Positions 1-8,922 of a DNA stretch of 34,629 nt are shown here, piece by piece. Numbering within the stretch: the first letter of the stretch is position 1; the number at the start of each line of letters is the position of its first letter. Origin of the DNA: Candidatus Sulfopaludibacter sp. SbA3. Lineage in GTDB: Bacteria; Acidobacteriota; Terriglobia; 20CM-2-55-15. The position numbers and the translations under genes were made by a program. The notes under the pieces are model-generated. The model was not told the DNA's origin. It saw nothing but the letters and a program-made list of their open reading frames with translations, and did not search any database. The stretch covers positions 1-34,629 of the forward strand of contig CAMBFR010000035.1 in NCBI GenBank assembly GCA_945865815.1, written 5' to 3'.

Positions 1-51
1 CAGACCCCGAATTAGATCAATGGTAGCACACCGTAAGTTACGGCAGCCTTG

Positions 52-60
52 TGCTATACT
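52..60 (+). promoter_or_regulatory. Extended -10 promoter of the haem operon
   Basis: TGC followed by TATACT (hexamer 55-60) forms an extended -10 element. It ends six bases before the ATG at 67, so transcription would start at or next to the start codon, giving a leaderless mRNA. No good -35 hexamer is visible, which is normal for extended -10 promoters. Confidence 0.6.
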
Positions 61-66
61 CCGCGG

Positions 67-879
67 ATGCATGTGGTCCTGCTGAGACTGGCGCTGGGCC
101 TGTATTCGCTGGGTTTAGTCCACTCCGTTCTCACAGTTTTCAACAAGAAGCAGACCTTCTTCCGGCCGGCACTGGTGTCGGTTCTGGCGGGACTCGTCTG
201 TCATATCGGCGCCATTGGACTCCGGGCGATGGAGCTGCGCTACATACCCCTGACTCAACGATACGAAGCGTTTTCATTTTTTGCTGCCCTGGCGGCGCTG
301 GGTTTTTTGATCGCGTACGCGAAATACCGCATTGCCCCACTGAGCGTTTTTGCGTTTCCCGTGATCTTTATCATGATGTTCATCGCCAATCTTTCCTACG
401 ATCCATCGGATTCGATCCCGCCCATCCTTCGCAGCAATTGGATCTACATTCACACGCCACTGGTTTTTCTCGGGTATGCAGCCCTGTTCATCGCTTTCGC
501 GGCGGCACTCATGTACTTGCTGCAGGAGCGTCAGTTGAAATCGAAACATCCGACGATGTTCCATCGCCTCCCCTCGCTGGAAATGTGCGACGACCTGGCC
601 TACAAATCGATCGCCATCGGATTCCCTCTCATCACGCTTGGAATCATTTCCGGGGCGCTGTGGGCGCAAACGGCGTGGGGGACGATCTGGGGCGGCGACC
701 CGAAGGTCCTGCTGTCGTTCTTTACATGGTTCATCTATCTGTTGTTGATTCACTACCGCCTCATCGGTGGATGGCGGGGAAAGAAAGCGGCGTACCTGGC
801 AATCGTGGGGTTCATTGGCGTTCTGGTGACTTTTCTGGGCGCCAGCTACCTGGGCGGCCCGCATACTTTTGATCAGTAA
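67..879 (+). CDS. CcsA/HemX-like cytochrome c assembly membrane protein
   Basis: A 270-residue polytopic inner-membrane protein of the CcsA/CcmC/HemX haem-handling family. Visible family features are the RYIPLTQRYEAF segment after the second helix, a periplasmic-side His129 in IHTPLVFLGY, the Trp-rich loop WGTIWGGDPK (W208 to K213) and His229 in the following helix. In true CcsA the loop reads WSWDPKE; here it is WGGDPKV, so it is partly degenerate as in Bacillus HemX. It overlaps hemA by one base (TAATG), and Bacillus HemX is likewise encoded beside hemA. Its job could be haem delivery for cytochrome c maturation or control of GluTR; the sequence does not separate these. I chose ATG 67 rather than the in-frame TTG at 49, because the -10 box lies between them. 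Confidence 0.8.
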   Translation: MHVVLLRLALGLYSLGLVHSVLTVFNKKQTFFRPALVSVLAGLVCHIGAIGLRAMELRYIPLTQRYEAFSFFAALAALGFLIAYAKYRIAPLSVFAFPVIFIMMFIANLSYDPSDSIPPILRSNWIYIHTPLVFLGYAALFIAFAAALMYLLQERQLKSKHPTMFHRLPSLEMCDDLAYKSIAIGFPLITLGIISGALWAQTAWGTIWGGDPKVLLSFFTWFIYLLLIHYRLIGGWRGKKAAYLAIVGFIGVLVTFLGASYLGGPHTFDQ

Positions 880-2138
880 TGCAACTGGCAATAGTCGGTC
901 TCAGTCACAAAACAGCGCCTGTCGAGGTACGGGAACAACTCGCCTTCGGCGCTGACGCAGTGCGTGGGGCGCTGACTTCCCTGCTCGAACGCGAGAATGT
1001 TTCGGAAGCCATGATTCTCTCAACGTGCAACCGCGTGGAGGTTGTGGCTGAAAGTCCCGATGAACGGCTGATTCGCGATTTTATCTGCGAATATCACCGC
1101 ATTCCGGCCGACACGGTTTCAAAGCATCTTTACACTTTCCGGAACGCTGACGCGATTCGCCACGTATTCCGCGTCGCCGCCAGTCTCGATTCCATGATGA
1201 TCGGCGAGCCGCAGATCCTCGGTCAGGTAAAAGAGGCCTACCGCATCGCAACCGATGCCGGAACCATCGGGATGCACTTGAGCGCGCTCATGAGCCGCGC
1301 CTTTGCCGTGGCCAAAAAGGTCCGCTCGGAAACCGGCATTTCGCAGTCGGCGGTTTCGGTGAGCTATGCGGCCGTGGAACTGGCGAAAAAGATCTTCGGC
1401 GATCTCAACGGCAAGGCCGTCATGATCATCGGCGCAAGCAAAATGGGCGAGCTGTCCGCCAAACACCTGAAACGCGCGGGCGTCTCCTCCGTGCTGGTGA
1501 CGAATCGCACGTTCGAGCGCGCGGTGGAACTGGCGAAAATTTTCGAGGGCGCCGCGGTGCCCTTCGATCACTTCACCGATCACATCGATCGCGCCGATAT
1601 CATCATCAGTTCCACGGGGGCGCCCCACTTCATCATTAATAAGGCGATGGCGGAGCAGATCATTCATCGCCGCAAGAACCGGCCGATGTTCTTCATCGAC
1701 ATTGCGGTTCCGCGCGACATTGATCCCGCCGTGAACGAGATCGACAATGCGTTTGTTTATGACATCGACGACCTTCAGCAGGTGGTCGATTCGAACATGA
1801 AAGAGCGCCTCCGCGAAGCGCATCGCGCGGAAGAAATCGTCGACCAGGAGGTTCAGGCGTTCTGCACCCGGATGCAGTCGCGCGAGGTGGTGCCGACAAT
1901 CGTTCAGCTCCGTGACACGCTCGACAGGCTGCGCCGCGAGGAAATCGAAAGAAACCGGAAGTACCTGAAGGATCTTACTCCGGAACAGCAGGCCTCCATC
2001 GACCAGATCACGCAGTCGCTGGTCAACAAGATCCTCCACCATCCGATTGCCCATCTGAAGCAGATGGCCCACGACCCTCAGGGCGCCGAAACGACCGCTC
2101 TCATCCGGAAGCTTTTCAACATCAAGTCCCATGAGTAA
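879..2138 (+). CDS. hemA: Glutamyl-tRNA reductase
   Basis: A 419-residue cytoplasmic enzyme that reduces glutamyl-tRNA(Glu) to glutamate-1-semialdehyde with NADPH, the first committed step of C5-pathway haem synthesis. The N-terminal catalytic domain begins VGLSHKTAPVEVRE and carries the nucleophile Cys50 in ILSTCNRVE. The MMIGEPQILGQVK motif follows. The NADPH-binding Rossmann fold has G185-A-S-K-M-G190 with TNRTFERA after it. The C-terminal helical dimerisation region holds the VVPTIVQLR segment. Length is normal for the family. The ATG overlaps the stop of the upstream gene by one base and the end overlaps hemC by 8 bases, so the genes are very likely translationally coupled. Confidence 0.97.
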   Translation: MQLAIVGLSHKTAPVEVREQLAFGADAVRGALTSLLERENVSEAMILSTCNRVEVVAESPDERLIRDFICEYHRIPADTVSKHLYTFRNADAIRHVFRVAASLDSMMIGEPQILGQVKEAYRIATDAGTIGMHLSALMSRAFAVAKKVRSETGISQSAVSVSYAAVELAKKIFGDLNGKAVMIIGASKMGELSAKHLKRAGVSSVLVTNRTFERAVELAKIFEGAAVPFDHFTDHIDRADIIISSTGAPHFIINKAMAEQIIHRRKNRPMFFIDIAVPRDIDPAVNEIDNAFVYDIDDLQQVVDSNMKERLREAHRAEEIVDQEVQAFCTRMQSREVVPTIVQLRDTLDRLRREEIERNRKYLKDLTPEQQASIDQITQSLVNKILHHPIAHLKQMAHDPQGAETTALIRKLFNIKSHE

Positions 2139-3063
2139 AAGTCTGCGCCTCGGCACACGCGGCAGCGCGCTCGCGCTCTGGCAGGCAAACTGGACAAAGA
2201 GCGAACTCGAGGCACGGCACGCGGGACTATCCGTCGAGCTGGTTCCGATCAAGACGACCGGCGACAAGATCCTCGACGTGCCTCTTGCCGACATCGGAGG
2301 CAAGGGCCTTTTCACCAAGGAACTCGATGAAGCCCTGCTCGATGGGCGCATCGACCTGGCCGTGCACAGCCTCAAGGACGTGCCCTTTCAACTGCCCGAT
2401 GGGATCGATCTCGCCGCGATTCCGGCGCGGGAAGACCCGCGCGACGCGTTCATATCGGATGGACGCAAACTGCACGAGCTTGGTACGGGATCGAAGATAG
2501 GAACCGGCAGCCTGCGCCGGCAAGTGCAACTGCGGCATCATTTCCCCGGTCTGGTTCTGGTCAACCTGCGCGGGAATGTCGACACCCGGCTTCGCAAAGT
2601 TGCAGCGGGAGAATTCGACGGAATTGTTCTTGCGGCGGCAGGCCTGAAGCGGCTCGGATACGAATCGCGCATCGTCCAGATCCTTGATGATGACATTATG
2701 ATTTCCGCCGTCGGCCAGGGTGCGCTCGGCATCGTCTGCCGTGGCGGTGACGGTGCAACAACAGCCCTGCTGGGGGGACTCGATCATCCGGAAACGCGGA
2801 CGGCCATCACTGCCGAGCGCGCCTTATTGCGATGTCTTGGCGGAAGCTGCCAGGTGCCGGTGGCCGGCAGAGCGCGAGTCCAGGGAACGGAACTTCGGAT
2901 CAAAGGCCTTATCGCGAGCCTGGACGGACAGCGAGTCATTTCGCACGAGGTTTCCGGTCCCATCGATCAAGCCCAGGCCCTGGGTCTCGATCTGGGACAG
3001 ACATTGCTGGGGATGGGAGCCGGCGAGATTCTGGCTGAAATCGCCGGATTGTCGAGCCAGTAG
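2131..3063 (+). CDS. hemC: Porphobilinogen deaminase (hydroxymethylbilane synthase)
   Basis: A 310-residue cytoplasmic enzyme that polymerises four porphobilinogens into hydroxymethylbilane. Family motifs are clear: LRLGTRGSALALWQA at the N-terminus, KTTGDKILDVPLADIGGKGLF cut into its usual parts, the catalytic Asp region in DLAVHSLKDVP, and RRQVQL. The dipyrromethane cofactor is held by Cys240 in GGSCQVPV. The start overlaps hemA by eight bases and the length is typical. A REP-like palindrome lies between this gene and hemD. Confidence 0.97.
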   Translation: MSKSLRLGTRGSALALWQANWTKSELEARHAGLSVELVPIKTTGDKILDVPLADIGGKGLFTKELDEALLDGRIDLAVHSLKDVPFQLPDGIDLAAIPAREDPRDAFISDGRKLHELGTGSKIGTGSLRRQVQLRHHFPGLVLVNLRGNVDTRLRKVAAGEFDGIVLAAAGLKRLGYESRIVQILDDDIMISAVGQGALGIVCRGGDGATTALLGGLDHPETRTAITAERALLRCLGGSCQVPVAGRARVQGTELRIKGLIASLDGQRVISHEVSGPIDQAQALGLDLGQTLLGMGAGEILAEIAGLSSQ

Positions 3064-3075
3064 GTTTCGTTCTGC

Positions 3076-3109
3076 CTGCGGGCATGGGGCTTCAGCCCCG
3101 CGCCCACAG
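3076..3109. repeat. REP-like palindromic repeat, copy 1
   Basis: A 34-bp imperfect palindrome centred on GGGGCTTCAGCCCC, flanked by CTGCGGGCAT and GCGCCCACAG. Its reverse complement matches the sequence at 14520-14553 at 29 of 34 positions. It fills the otherwise non-coding 88 bp between hemC and hemD and could form a stem-loop in the operon transcript. Confidence 0.7.
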
Positions 3110-3151
3110 AGAGAGAAAGCACAGGCGGATGGAAATCCATTTCTGATCCAC

Positions 3152-3877
3152 ATGGGACTGAACGGCAAGACCATAGTTGTCACTCGCGCCGCCGCGCAGG
3201 CGGCAGAACTGCTGCAGGAGTTGCAGGCACGCGGGGCGCGAGTTCTGGAATGCCCCACAATTGAAATCATTCCTCCCGAAAACTGGGGTCCGGTGGACCA
3301 GGCCATCCGGCAGCTCGATGGCTACCAGTGGCTTCTCTTTACCAGCACGAATGCCGTTGACCAATTTCTGCGCCGGGCCCGGTCTGCAGGCGTAGAGTGC
3401 CGCATTCCGATTGCGGTCGTTGGCGCGGCAACCGAAGCGCGAGTCGCAAGCTGGGGTCTCCGCGCCGCGATGGTTCCGCAGGATTTCCGCGCCGAAGGCC
3501 TTCTCGATATATTCCCGAAACACCTTACCGGCGCTCGCATCCTGTTTCCGAGGGCGGAAGAGGGGCGCGAAATCCTGCCTGAAGAATTACGGAGGCGCGG
3601 CGCAGTGATCGACGTGGTCGCCGTCTACCGGACCATCAAGCTTGGCTTTGAGCCCCTGAAGACGATTCTTTCCGATGAGCATGTCGATTGCATTGTTTTC
3701 ACAAGTCCATCGTCGATCCATACGGAATTGGCCGCTGAACTGAAGGCTGTCTCCATCGCAGTCATCGGACCCGTAACTCGCGAGGCCGCGCTGGCAGCGG
3801 GACTTCAGCCCGCCATTGAACCCGGACGATCCACCGTGCAGGATCTGGCGGCCGCGATCGAGGCCTTCTATGACTAA
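3152..3877 (+). CDS. hemD: Uroporphyrinogen-III synthase
   Basis: A 241-residue enzyme that closes and inverts ring D of hydroxymethylbilane to give uroporphyrinogen III. HemD proteins are poorly conserved, so the call rests on the LNGKTIVVTRAAAQ start, the two-lobed pattern (LFTSTNAVDQF in lobe 1; FTSPSSIHTEL and AVIGPVTREAALAAGL in lobe 2), length and position after hemC. The open frame runs further upstream, but that part shadows hemC in another frame. ATG 3152 is the first start that gives a family-like N-terminus. The end overlaps the next gene by eight bases. Confidence 0.92.
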   Translation: MGLNGKTIVVTRAAAQAAELLQELQARGARVLECPTIEIIPPENWGPVDQAIRQLDGYQWLLFTSTNAVDQFLRRARSAGVECRIPIAVVGAATEARVASWGLRAAMVPQDFRAEGLLDIFPKHLTGARILFPRAEEGREILPEELRRRGAVIDVVAVYRTIKLGFEPLKTILSDEHVDCIVFTSPSSIHTELAAELKAVSIAVIGPVTREAALAAGLQPAIEPGRSTVQDLAAAIEAFYD

Positions 3878-4928
3878 GGTTGATTACGAGAAGTGTGCTG
3901 TCCGCATCACGAGCGCCCTCGCACTTGAAAACGGCGAGCGCGTACTTCTGAAAGTGGACCCCCGCGTATTCGCACCGCTTGTGGAGCCGCTTCAGTGGGA
4001 AATCCGCCGTGCCGGTGCGTTCGTATCCGGCGTCGTCCTGGCGGAACACACTTCTCACACTTCCGGGGCAGAACTGGAAAGCATGCGCCAGCTATTCTCC
4101 AATGCAGATGCCTTTATCTGGCTGCCCGAGTTGCATCAGGTAAACCCGCCGGCTTTGGATGCCGCACTCGTGGAATGGCTGGATTCCGGACGGGGCCGCG
4201 CAGTGCATTTCCATTGGAATGGCGGCACGTATCCGGTCGGCTTTCTCTCACTCCCTTCTCAGGAGATCATCGACCGGCAGTACCTCGAAGCTCTCGATAC
4301 CAATCCCGCCCATCTCGAACGCGAGCACCAGAGAGCCATTTCGATCCTGCAGTCGGGCCGCGTGCGTATTACGACACCGGACGGCACGGACTTTTCTTTT
4401 GAAGTGGGCAACCGGCCATTCTGCTCCCAGATTGGGGATGCCAGCCCAGGTCGAATGAAGTCCGCGCGCATTCGCATCGATCGCGATGTCGAGTTGCCGG
4501 CGGGTGTATTGCGAGTGGCGCCGGTTGAGAGTTCGGCAAATGGAACTATTTTTCTTCCCGTCTGGAAACCCATTCACACCCAGGGCCGCAATATGCTTCT
4601 GCGCTTTGCAGACGGCTGCATGGTGGCCCAGGGCCCCGGCGCGGATCAGATCGCGGCCGAACTCGATGCGGCCGGTGGCGATGCGCGAATGTTTCGTGAA
4701 TTTGCGCTGGGGTTCAATCCCGTTCTCAAGGTCCGCCCCGAACATCCGTTTATTGCCTATTACGGGTATGGTTCCGGCATCGTCCGCGTAAGCCTCGGCG
4801 ACAATGAAGAAATGGGCGGCGCCAATCGCGGCGGCGGCGTTTACTGGAATTTTCTTCACGACGCTACCGTAACGGTTGGGTCGACAACGCTGGTGCGTGA
4901 CGGCGAATTGATGAGCTTTGGCGTCTGA
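3870..4928 (+). CDS. M29-family (aminopeptidase T-like) metallopeptidase
   Basis: A 352-residue cytoplasmic protein resembling the M29 leucyl-aminopeptidase/AmpS family. An N-terminal domain (VRITSALALENGERVLLKVDP onward, taken in parts) is followed by a C-terminal metal site. Candidate metal ligands are Glu277 in REFALGFNP, the GYGSGIVRVSLGDNEEMGG region, and His330-Asp331 in NFLHDATV. In canonical M29 enzymes the last pair is H-x-D, so the site differs slightly and activity is not certain. The ATG at 3870 overlaps hemD by eight bases. A peptidase coupled to haem synthesis is unusual and may only reflect co-transcription. Confidence 0.72.
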   Translation: MTKVDYEKCAVRITSALALENGERVLLKVDPRVFAPLVEPLQWEIRRAGAFVSGVVLAEHTSHTSGAELESMRQLFSNADAFIWLPELHQVNPPALDAALVEWLDSGRGRAVHFHWNGGTYPVGFLSLPSQEIIDRQYLEALDTNPAHLEREHQRAISILQSGRVRITTPDGTDFSFEVGNRPFCSQIGDASPGRMKSARIRIDRDVELPAGVLRVAPVESSANGTIFLPVWKPIHTQGRNMLLRFADGCMVAQGPGADQIAAELDAAGGDARMFREFALGFNPVLKVRPEHPFIAYYGYGSGIVRVSLGDNEEMGGANRGGGVYWNFLHDATVTVGSTTLVRDGELMSFGV

Positions 4929-5001
4929 TTGTGTCCTTGCCCATCGCTTCCCCATCCGTACCGTACAGGTCCTGCGGCCTGGCCGAAAAATCCGCCCGCT
5001 C

Positions 5002-5010
5002 TGATAGGAT
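5002..5010 (+). promoter_or_regulatory. Extended -10 promoter of the DUF5916 gene
   Basis: TGA followed by TAGGAT (5005-5010), ten bases before ATG 5021. An upstream in-frame ATG at 5009 lies inside the hexamer, which favours 5021 as the start. Confidence 0.5.
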
Positions 5011-5020
5011 GGCCACTGCC

Positions 5021-7237
5021 ATGAGAATGGTAACCACAATCTTGATCGTTTCTTTGGCAACAGCCCTTTCGGCCGAGCCCCAGCGGCCAGCGGCCAACGG
5101 GAACGGACCGGCGGCGTTCGACTATGAAGCGGCGCGCCAGCAGAAACGTGTCACTGCGGTTCGGATAACCGGGGAGATCGACGTCGACGGGCGTCTTGAC
5201 GAACCCGCATGGCAGAGCGCTGCTCCGGCCACGGACTTCTATCAGTGGCAGCGGCCGGGCGAAATGGCGAGCGAGCAGACCGAAGTCCGATTTCTCTACG
5301 ATGACGACAACCTTTATGTCGGCGTCACGCTGTGGGATTCGCAGATTGAGCGCCGCGTTGTAAACGAACTCAAGGAGGATTACAACTTCCGTGACACCGA
5401 CGGGATTACGATGCACCTGGACTCGCTTCACGATCGGCGTTCCGGATTCACATTCGGCACGAATCCCGCAGGCGCGAAACGCGACGGGCAGTTGTCCAAT
5501 GACGGCGCCCTGAATGTCGATTTTGACAACGTCTGGGATGTGAAGGTGCGCATCGGCGACGATGCGTGGTTTGCCGAATTCGTGATCCCGTTCAAGAGCC
5601 TGCGATTTCTGAATACTCCGACGCAGGAATGGGGAGTGAACCTCAGCAGGCGCCTCCTCCGCAGCAACGAGGAGAGCATGTGGGCGCCGATTCCCGTGCG
5701 CTTTTCGGCGATCCGGATGTCGCTTGCCGGCACCCTCGTGGGAATCGAGAACATTCGCCCGGGACGGAATCTGAAGGTGAAACCGTACCTTTCCGCCGGG
5801 GTCACCCAGGTGCGAACCGACGGCCGGATGCAGACAATCCGTTCGCTGGGCAAACTGCGAGGCCTCGAGTCGGGATATGACGGCGGCGTGGATTTCAAGT
5901 ACGGCGTATCGCCGTCGATTACTTTCGATGCCACGTACCATACGGATTTCGCGCAGGTTGAGGTCGACCAGCAGCAGGTGAATCTCACGCGATTCAATCT
6001 CTTCTTCCCCGAGAAGCGAGACTTCTTTCTCGAAAACGCAGGGACCTTCAGTTTCGGCAGCAGTGGCTCTGGTGGAAATTCAAACCTTGTTCCTTTTTTC
6101 AGCCGCCGGATCGGCCTCGGTCCGAGCGGGACTCCCATACCGATCGTCGGGGGCGCGCGCCTGACCGGTAAAGTCGGCGCGTATGACCTGGGTATTCTGA
6201 CAATGAAGGCGGAGAGCCTGGGGGCGACACCGTCGAATAACTATCTGGTCGGACGCCTGAAGCGGAATCTGATGGCCCGGTCCTGGGTGGGCGGAATCGT
6301 CACCAACCGCGATTCGACTCTCCAGGGGGACTACAACCGCGTCTACGGCGCGGACGCGCACGTCGTCCTGGACAAACTCGAGTTCGACTCCTACCTGCTG
6401 AAGAGCGATACGCCTGGAAAATCCGGAAAGAATCAGGCGCGTAAATTGTCCGCCCTGTGGCGTGATGACGAGCTGTTTATTTCCGGCGAATACAACACGG
6501 TTCAGACTAATTTCAATCCCGAAGCCGGGTTCGTCCGCCGCAGGGACAACACGAATTATTCGGGAGAATTCACGTGGAAGCCGCAGTTGAGGGGGAGCGA
6601 GGCGATCCGCAATCTCAGTATTGGAACGACCGTCGATTACTTCAACGGCGGCAACGGGAAGATCGAAACGCGGGAGCAGGCCATCAACGCCGGCATCACA
6701 TTCGAAAACAACGGCTTCGCCAACGCCGGCATCACCCAGACGTTTGACCGCCTGATCAATCGGGCAAGCATCCAGGGCATCGCAATCCGCCCGGGCGACT
6801 ACGCGTATCAACAGTATTATGCGAACTTCAACACCAGCCAGAGCGAAGTGGTCAGCGGCACGGGAAGTGTGAACTGGGGCCAGTTCTGGGATGGAAGGCG
6901 GAGGTCCTTTTCCGGCGGACTTGCGCTCAAGCCGAACTACCGCTTCAACGCCGCATTGAACTACAGCCGGGATCAGATCCGGCTCCAGTCTGCAAGGTCC
7001 ACCACGAACCTGGTCGGGGCGCGGATGGTCTACGGTTTCAGCCCGCGGTCTTTCGTGAACGCCTTTTTCCAATACAACGGGAGTACGCACGAACTCAGCA
7101 CGAACATCCGGTTCAACCTTACCTATCGCCCGTTGAGCGATCTCTATCTGGTCTACAACGACCGCCGGGACGTTCGCGCCGGTCTGCCCGTCGAGCGCGC
7201 ATTCATCGTCAAGCTGACCAATCTGCTGAACTTCTAA
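5021..7237 (+). CDS. DUF5916 outer-membrane protein with N-terminal CBM9-like domain
   Basis: A 738-residue exported protein. The signal peptide covers roughly residues 1-18 (MRMVTTILIVSLATALSA, then EPQ). A carbohydrate-binding family 9-like beta-sandwich follows at about residues 45-240, with GEIDVDGRLDEPAW, VRFLYDDDNLYVGVTLWD and DGITMHLDSLHD. The remainder is rich in alternating beta strands and contains FFPEKRDFFLENAGTFSFG, a hallmark of the DUF5916 family. The chain ends in FIVKLTNLLNF; a terminal Phe is typical of BAM-inserted barrels. I infer an outer-membrane barrel carrying a periplasmic or surface binding domain. Its substrate is unknown, and relatives are often found in polymer-degrading bacteria. 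Confidence 0.82.
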   Translation: MRMVTTILIVSLATALSAEPQRPAANGNGPAAFDYEAARQQKRVTAVRITGEIDVDGRLDEPAWQSAAPATDFYQWQRPGEMASEQTEVRFLYDDDNLYVGVTLWDSQIERRVVNELKEDYNFRDTDGITMHLDSLHDRRSGFTFGTNPAGAKRDGQLSNDGALNVDFDNVWDVKVRIGDDAWFAEFVIPFKSLRFLNTPTQEWGVNLSRRLLRSNEESMWAPIPVRFSAIRMSLAGTLVGIENIRPGRNLKVKPYLSAGVTQVRTDGRMQTIRSLGKLRGLESGYDGGVDFKYGVSPSITFDATYHTDFAQVEVDQQQVNLTRFNLFFPEKRDFFLENAGTFSFGSSGSGGNSNLVPFFSRRIGLGPSGTPIPIVGGARLTGKVGAYDLGILTMKAESLGATPSNNYLVGRLKRNLMARSWVGGIVTNRDSTLQGDYNRVYGADAHVVLDKLEFDSYLLKSDTPGKSGKNQARKLSALWRDDELFISGEYNTVQTNFNPEAGFVRRRDNTNYSGEFTWKPQLRGSEAIRNLSIGTTVDYFNGGNGKIETREQAINAGITFENNGFANAGITQTFDRLINRASIQGIAIRPGDYAYQQYYANFNTSQSEVVSGTGSVNWGQFWDGRRRSFSGGLALKPNYRFNAALNYSRDQIRLQSARSTTNLVGARMVYGFSPRSFVNAFFQYNGSTHELSTNIRFNLTYRPLSDLYLVYNDRRDVRAGLPVERAFIVKLTNLLNF

Positions 7238-7449
7238 CGGAGCGCGCGCGCCGGACTGACAAACTTTCACGCTAATGCCAGTCCAATCTGAGATTCCGGG
7301 ATTTCGGATTTGAGGTGCAGGATTCGTCCGATTTCAAAATCTCCTCTCGCCGGAGTGCAGGATGAGTCACGTATGCGAATTCTCCATGACGGCCCAGATC
7401 TGGGCCGTCGCAGGTTGACTATGGATCAACGTCGACTGAGAGGTTCGGA
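7238..7449. other. Intergenic region upstream of the M23 peptidase gene
   Basis: A 212-bp region without a supportable gene. It has two copies of GTGCAGGAT (near 7315 and 7356) and the perfect palindrome at 7388-7409. GTTGACTATGGATCAAC lies at about 7413-7429 and contains a TTGACT that could be a -35 box, but no matching -10 box is evident. Confidence 0.5.
7388..7409. repeat. 22-bp perfect palindrome without loop
   Basis: GACGGCCCAGA is followed directly by its exact reverse complement TCTGGGCCGTC. There is no T-tract on either side, so it is not a classical terminator. It lies 40 bp before the M23 peptidase gene, where it could be an operator for a dimeric regulator. Function is unknown. 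Confidence 0.6.
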
Positions 7450-8841
7450 ATGAAAATGACAAAGATCAACACTGGAGAGCGCGGCGCCGCACGCGTGTTG
7501 CCCACCCTCGTTGTCCTGGCGAGTGTGGTTCTGGTAATCCTCGTGGCCGCAATCAGTCTTACCTACAAACGTTGGGAAGGCCAGGCGCCCGAGGTTACGC
7601 TCGATCGTGACTTCAAATCGCTGGGGCGGGCAGCCTCCATTGGACTAACGGTCTCGGACCCCGGGAATGGCCTGAAACAAGTGACCATTCGGCTAAAACA
7701 GGGAGATCAGGAAGTCGTCCTCGCCGACGACGCCTTTGAAGGAGCCGGAACCACAAATTCCAAAACCTATGAGATCGGGAACCTGATCGCGGAGAAACAC
7801 AAGGTTCAACCGGGGCCGGCAACACTGACGATTCACGCCTCGGATTATGCCTTCCGTAATTTCCTCGGAGGAAATCGGGCGGAACTCACGAAGGATTTTG
7901 ACTTCGACCTCGTAGCTCCCCGGCTGGAGCTGCTCTCGGGCCAGCACTACATCAATCAAGGCGGCGCCGAGTGCGTGGTGTACCGCGTTTCAGAAGATGC
8001 GGAAATTTCGGGCGTCCAGGTCGGATCGAATTTCTTCCCCGGCTTTCCACTGAAGTCGGCCGACGCGAACACCCGGTTTGCGCTCTTCGCTTTTCAGTAC
8101 GACCTGCCAGCAGATACCCATGTGAAGGTCGTGGCACGCGATGCCGCCGGCAATGAAGCCACGGCCGAACCCTGGCAGAAAGTTTTCCCGAAGCAATTCC
8201 GCACGCGCGACATCGTACTCGAAGACAGTTTCATCCAGAAGGTGGTTCCCGAAGTCCTATCCCATACTCCCTCGATTCAGCAGCAGGAAGAACTGGTGAA
8301 GACATTCGTAGAGATCAACAGCAACCTGCGGCGGCAGAACCACGAAACGATCAGGAATATGTCGAAGGAGTCCGGCGGAGAGTTTCTCTGGAAAGACGCT
8401 TTCCTGCAGTTGAGCAATTCTCAGGTCGAAGCTTTCTTTGCCGATCGGCGCACGTACTTGTATCAAGGCAAGCGAGTAGACCAACAGGACCACGTCGGAT
8501 TCGATCTTTCGGTCACGCAGCATTACCCGATCGAAGCGGCCAACGACGGCAAAGTCATCCTCGCCGACTATTTCGGGATCTACGGCAATACGGTTTTGAT
8601 CGATCACGGCGCCGGCTTGATTTCACTATACGGTCACATGAGCTCGATCGACGTGAAACCCGGACAGATGGTAAAGAAGAAAGAGGCGCTGGGTAAAAGC
8701 GGTGAAACCGGCCTGGCCGGCGGCGACCATCTGCACTTTGGGTTCTTCCTGCAAGGCGTCCCGGTAAACCCCACGGAGTGGTGGGACGCGAAGTGGATCA
8801 AGGACCACGTGCTCGACCGCCTCAAGCCTTCCAGCGAATAG
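7450..8841 (+). CDS. Membrane-anchored M23 (LytM-type) peptidase
   Basis: A 463-residue envelope protein. One N-terminal membrane segment (about residues 17-38, VLPTLVVLASVVLVILVAA) anchors a large periplasmic part with Ig-like beta-rich character up to about residue 240. The C-terminal LytM domain has the zinc ligands His348 and Asp352 in HVGFD, and His427-x-His429 in HLHFG, so the site is complete. Such enzymes cleave peptidoglycan cross-bridges or act as division or envelope regulators. AGAGG upstream of the ATG serves as a ribosome site. No LysM or coiled-coil domain of the EnvC/NlpD type is seen. Confidence 0.9.
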   Translation: MKMTKINTGERGAARVLPTLVVLASVVLVILVAAISLTYKRWEGQAPEVTLDRDFKSLGRAASIGLTVSDPGNGLKQVTIRLKQGDQEVVLADDAFEGAGTTNSKTYEIGNLIAEKHKVQPGPATLTIHASDYAFRNFLGGNRAELTKDFDFDLVAPRLELLSGQHYINQGGAECVVYRVSEDAEISGVQVGSNFFPGFPLKSADANTRFALFAFQYDLPADTHVKVVARDAAGNEATAEPWQKVFPKQFRTRDIVLEDSFIQKVVPEVLSHTPSIQQQEELVKTFVEINSNLRRQNHETIRNMSKESGGEFLWKDAFLQLSNSQVEAFFADRRTYLYQGKRVDQQDHVGFDLSVTQHYPIEAANDGKVILADYFGIYGNTVLIDHGAGLISLYGHMSSIDVKPGQMVKKKEALGKSGETGLAGGDHLHFGFFLQGVPVNPTEWWDAKWIKDHVLDRLKPSSE

Positions 8842-8922
8842 ATGCCGAGTGAATCAGTCTCCGAACAGTGCAAAGCCTTGCGTCCTGAAATCGGAGTCAA
8901 AGGTAAAAGCCGTTGTCACATT

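Noticed and set aside
1119-2375. 418-codon minus-strand open frame opposite hemA and hemC
   Set aside because: Antisense to two well-conserved haem genes and lacking any recognisable motif.
4856-5941. 361-codon minus-strand open frame
   Set aside because: It crosses the M29 and DUF5916 genes on the opposite strand and shows no family signal.
6080-7270. 396-codon minus-strand open frame opposite the DUF5916 gene
   Set aside because: It is a shadow of the beta-barrel gene, which has a signal peptide and family motifs on the other strand.
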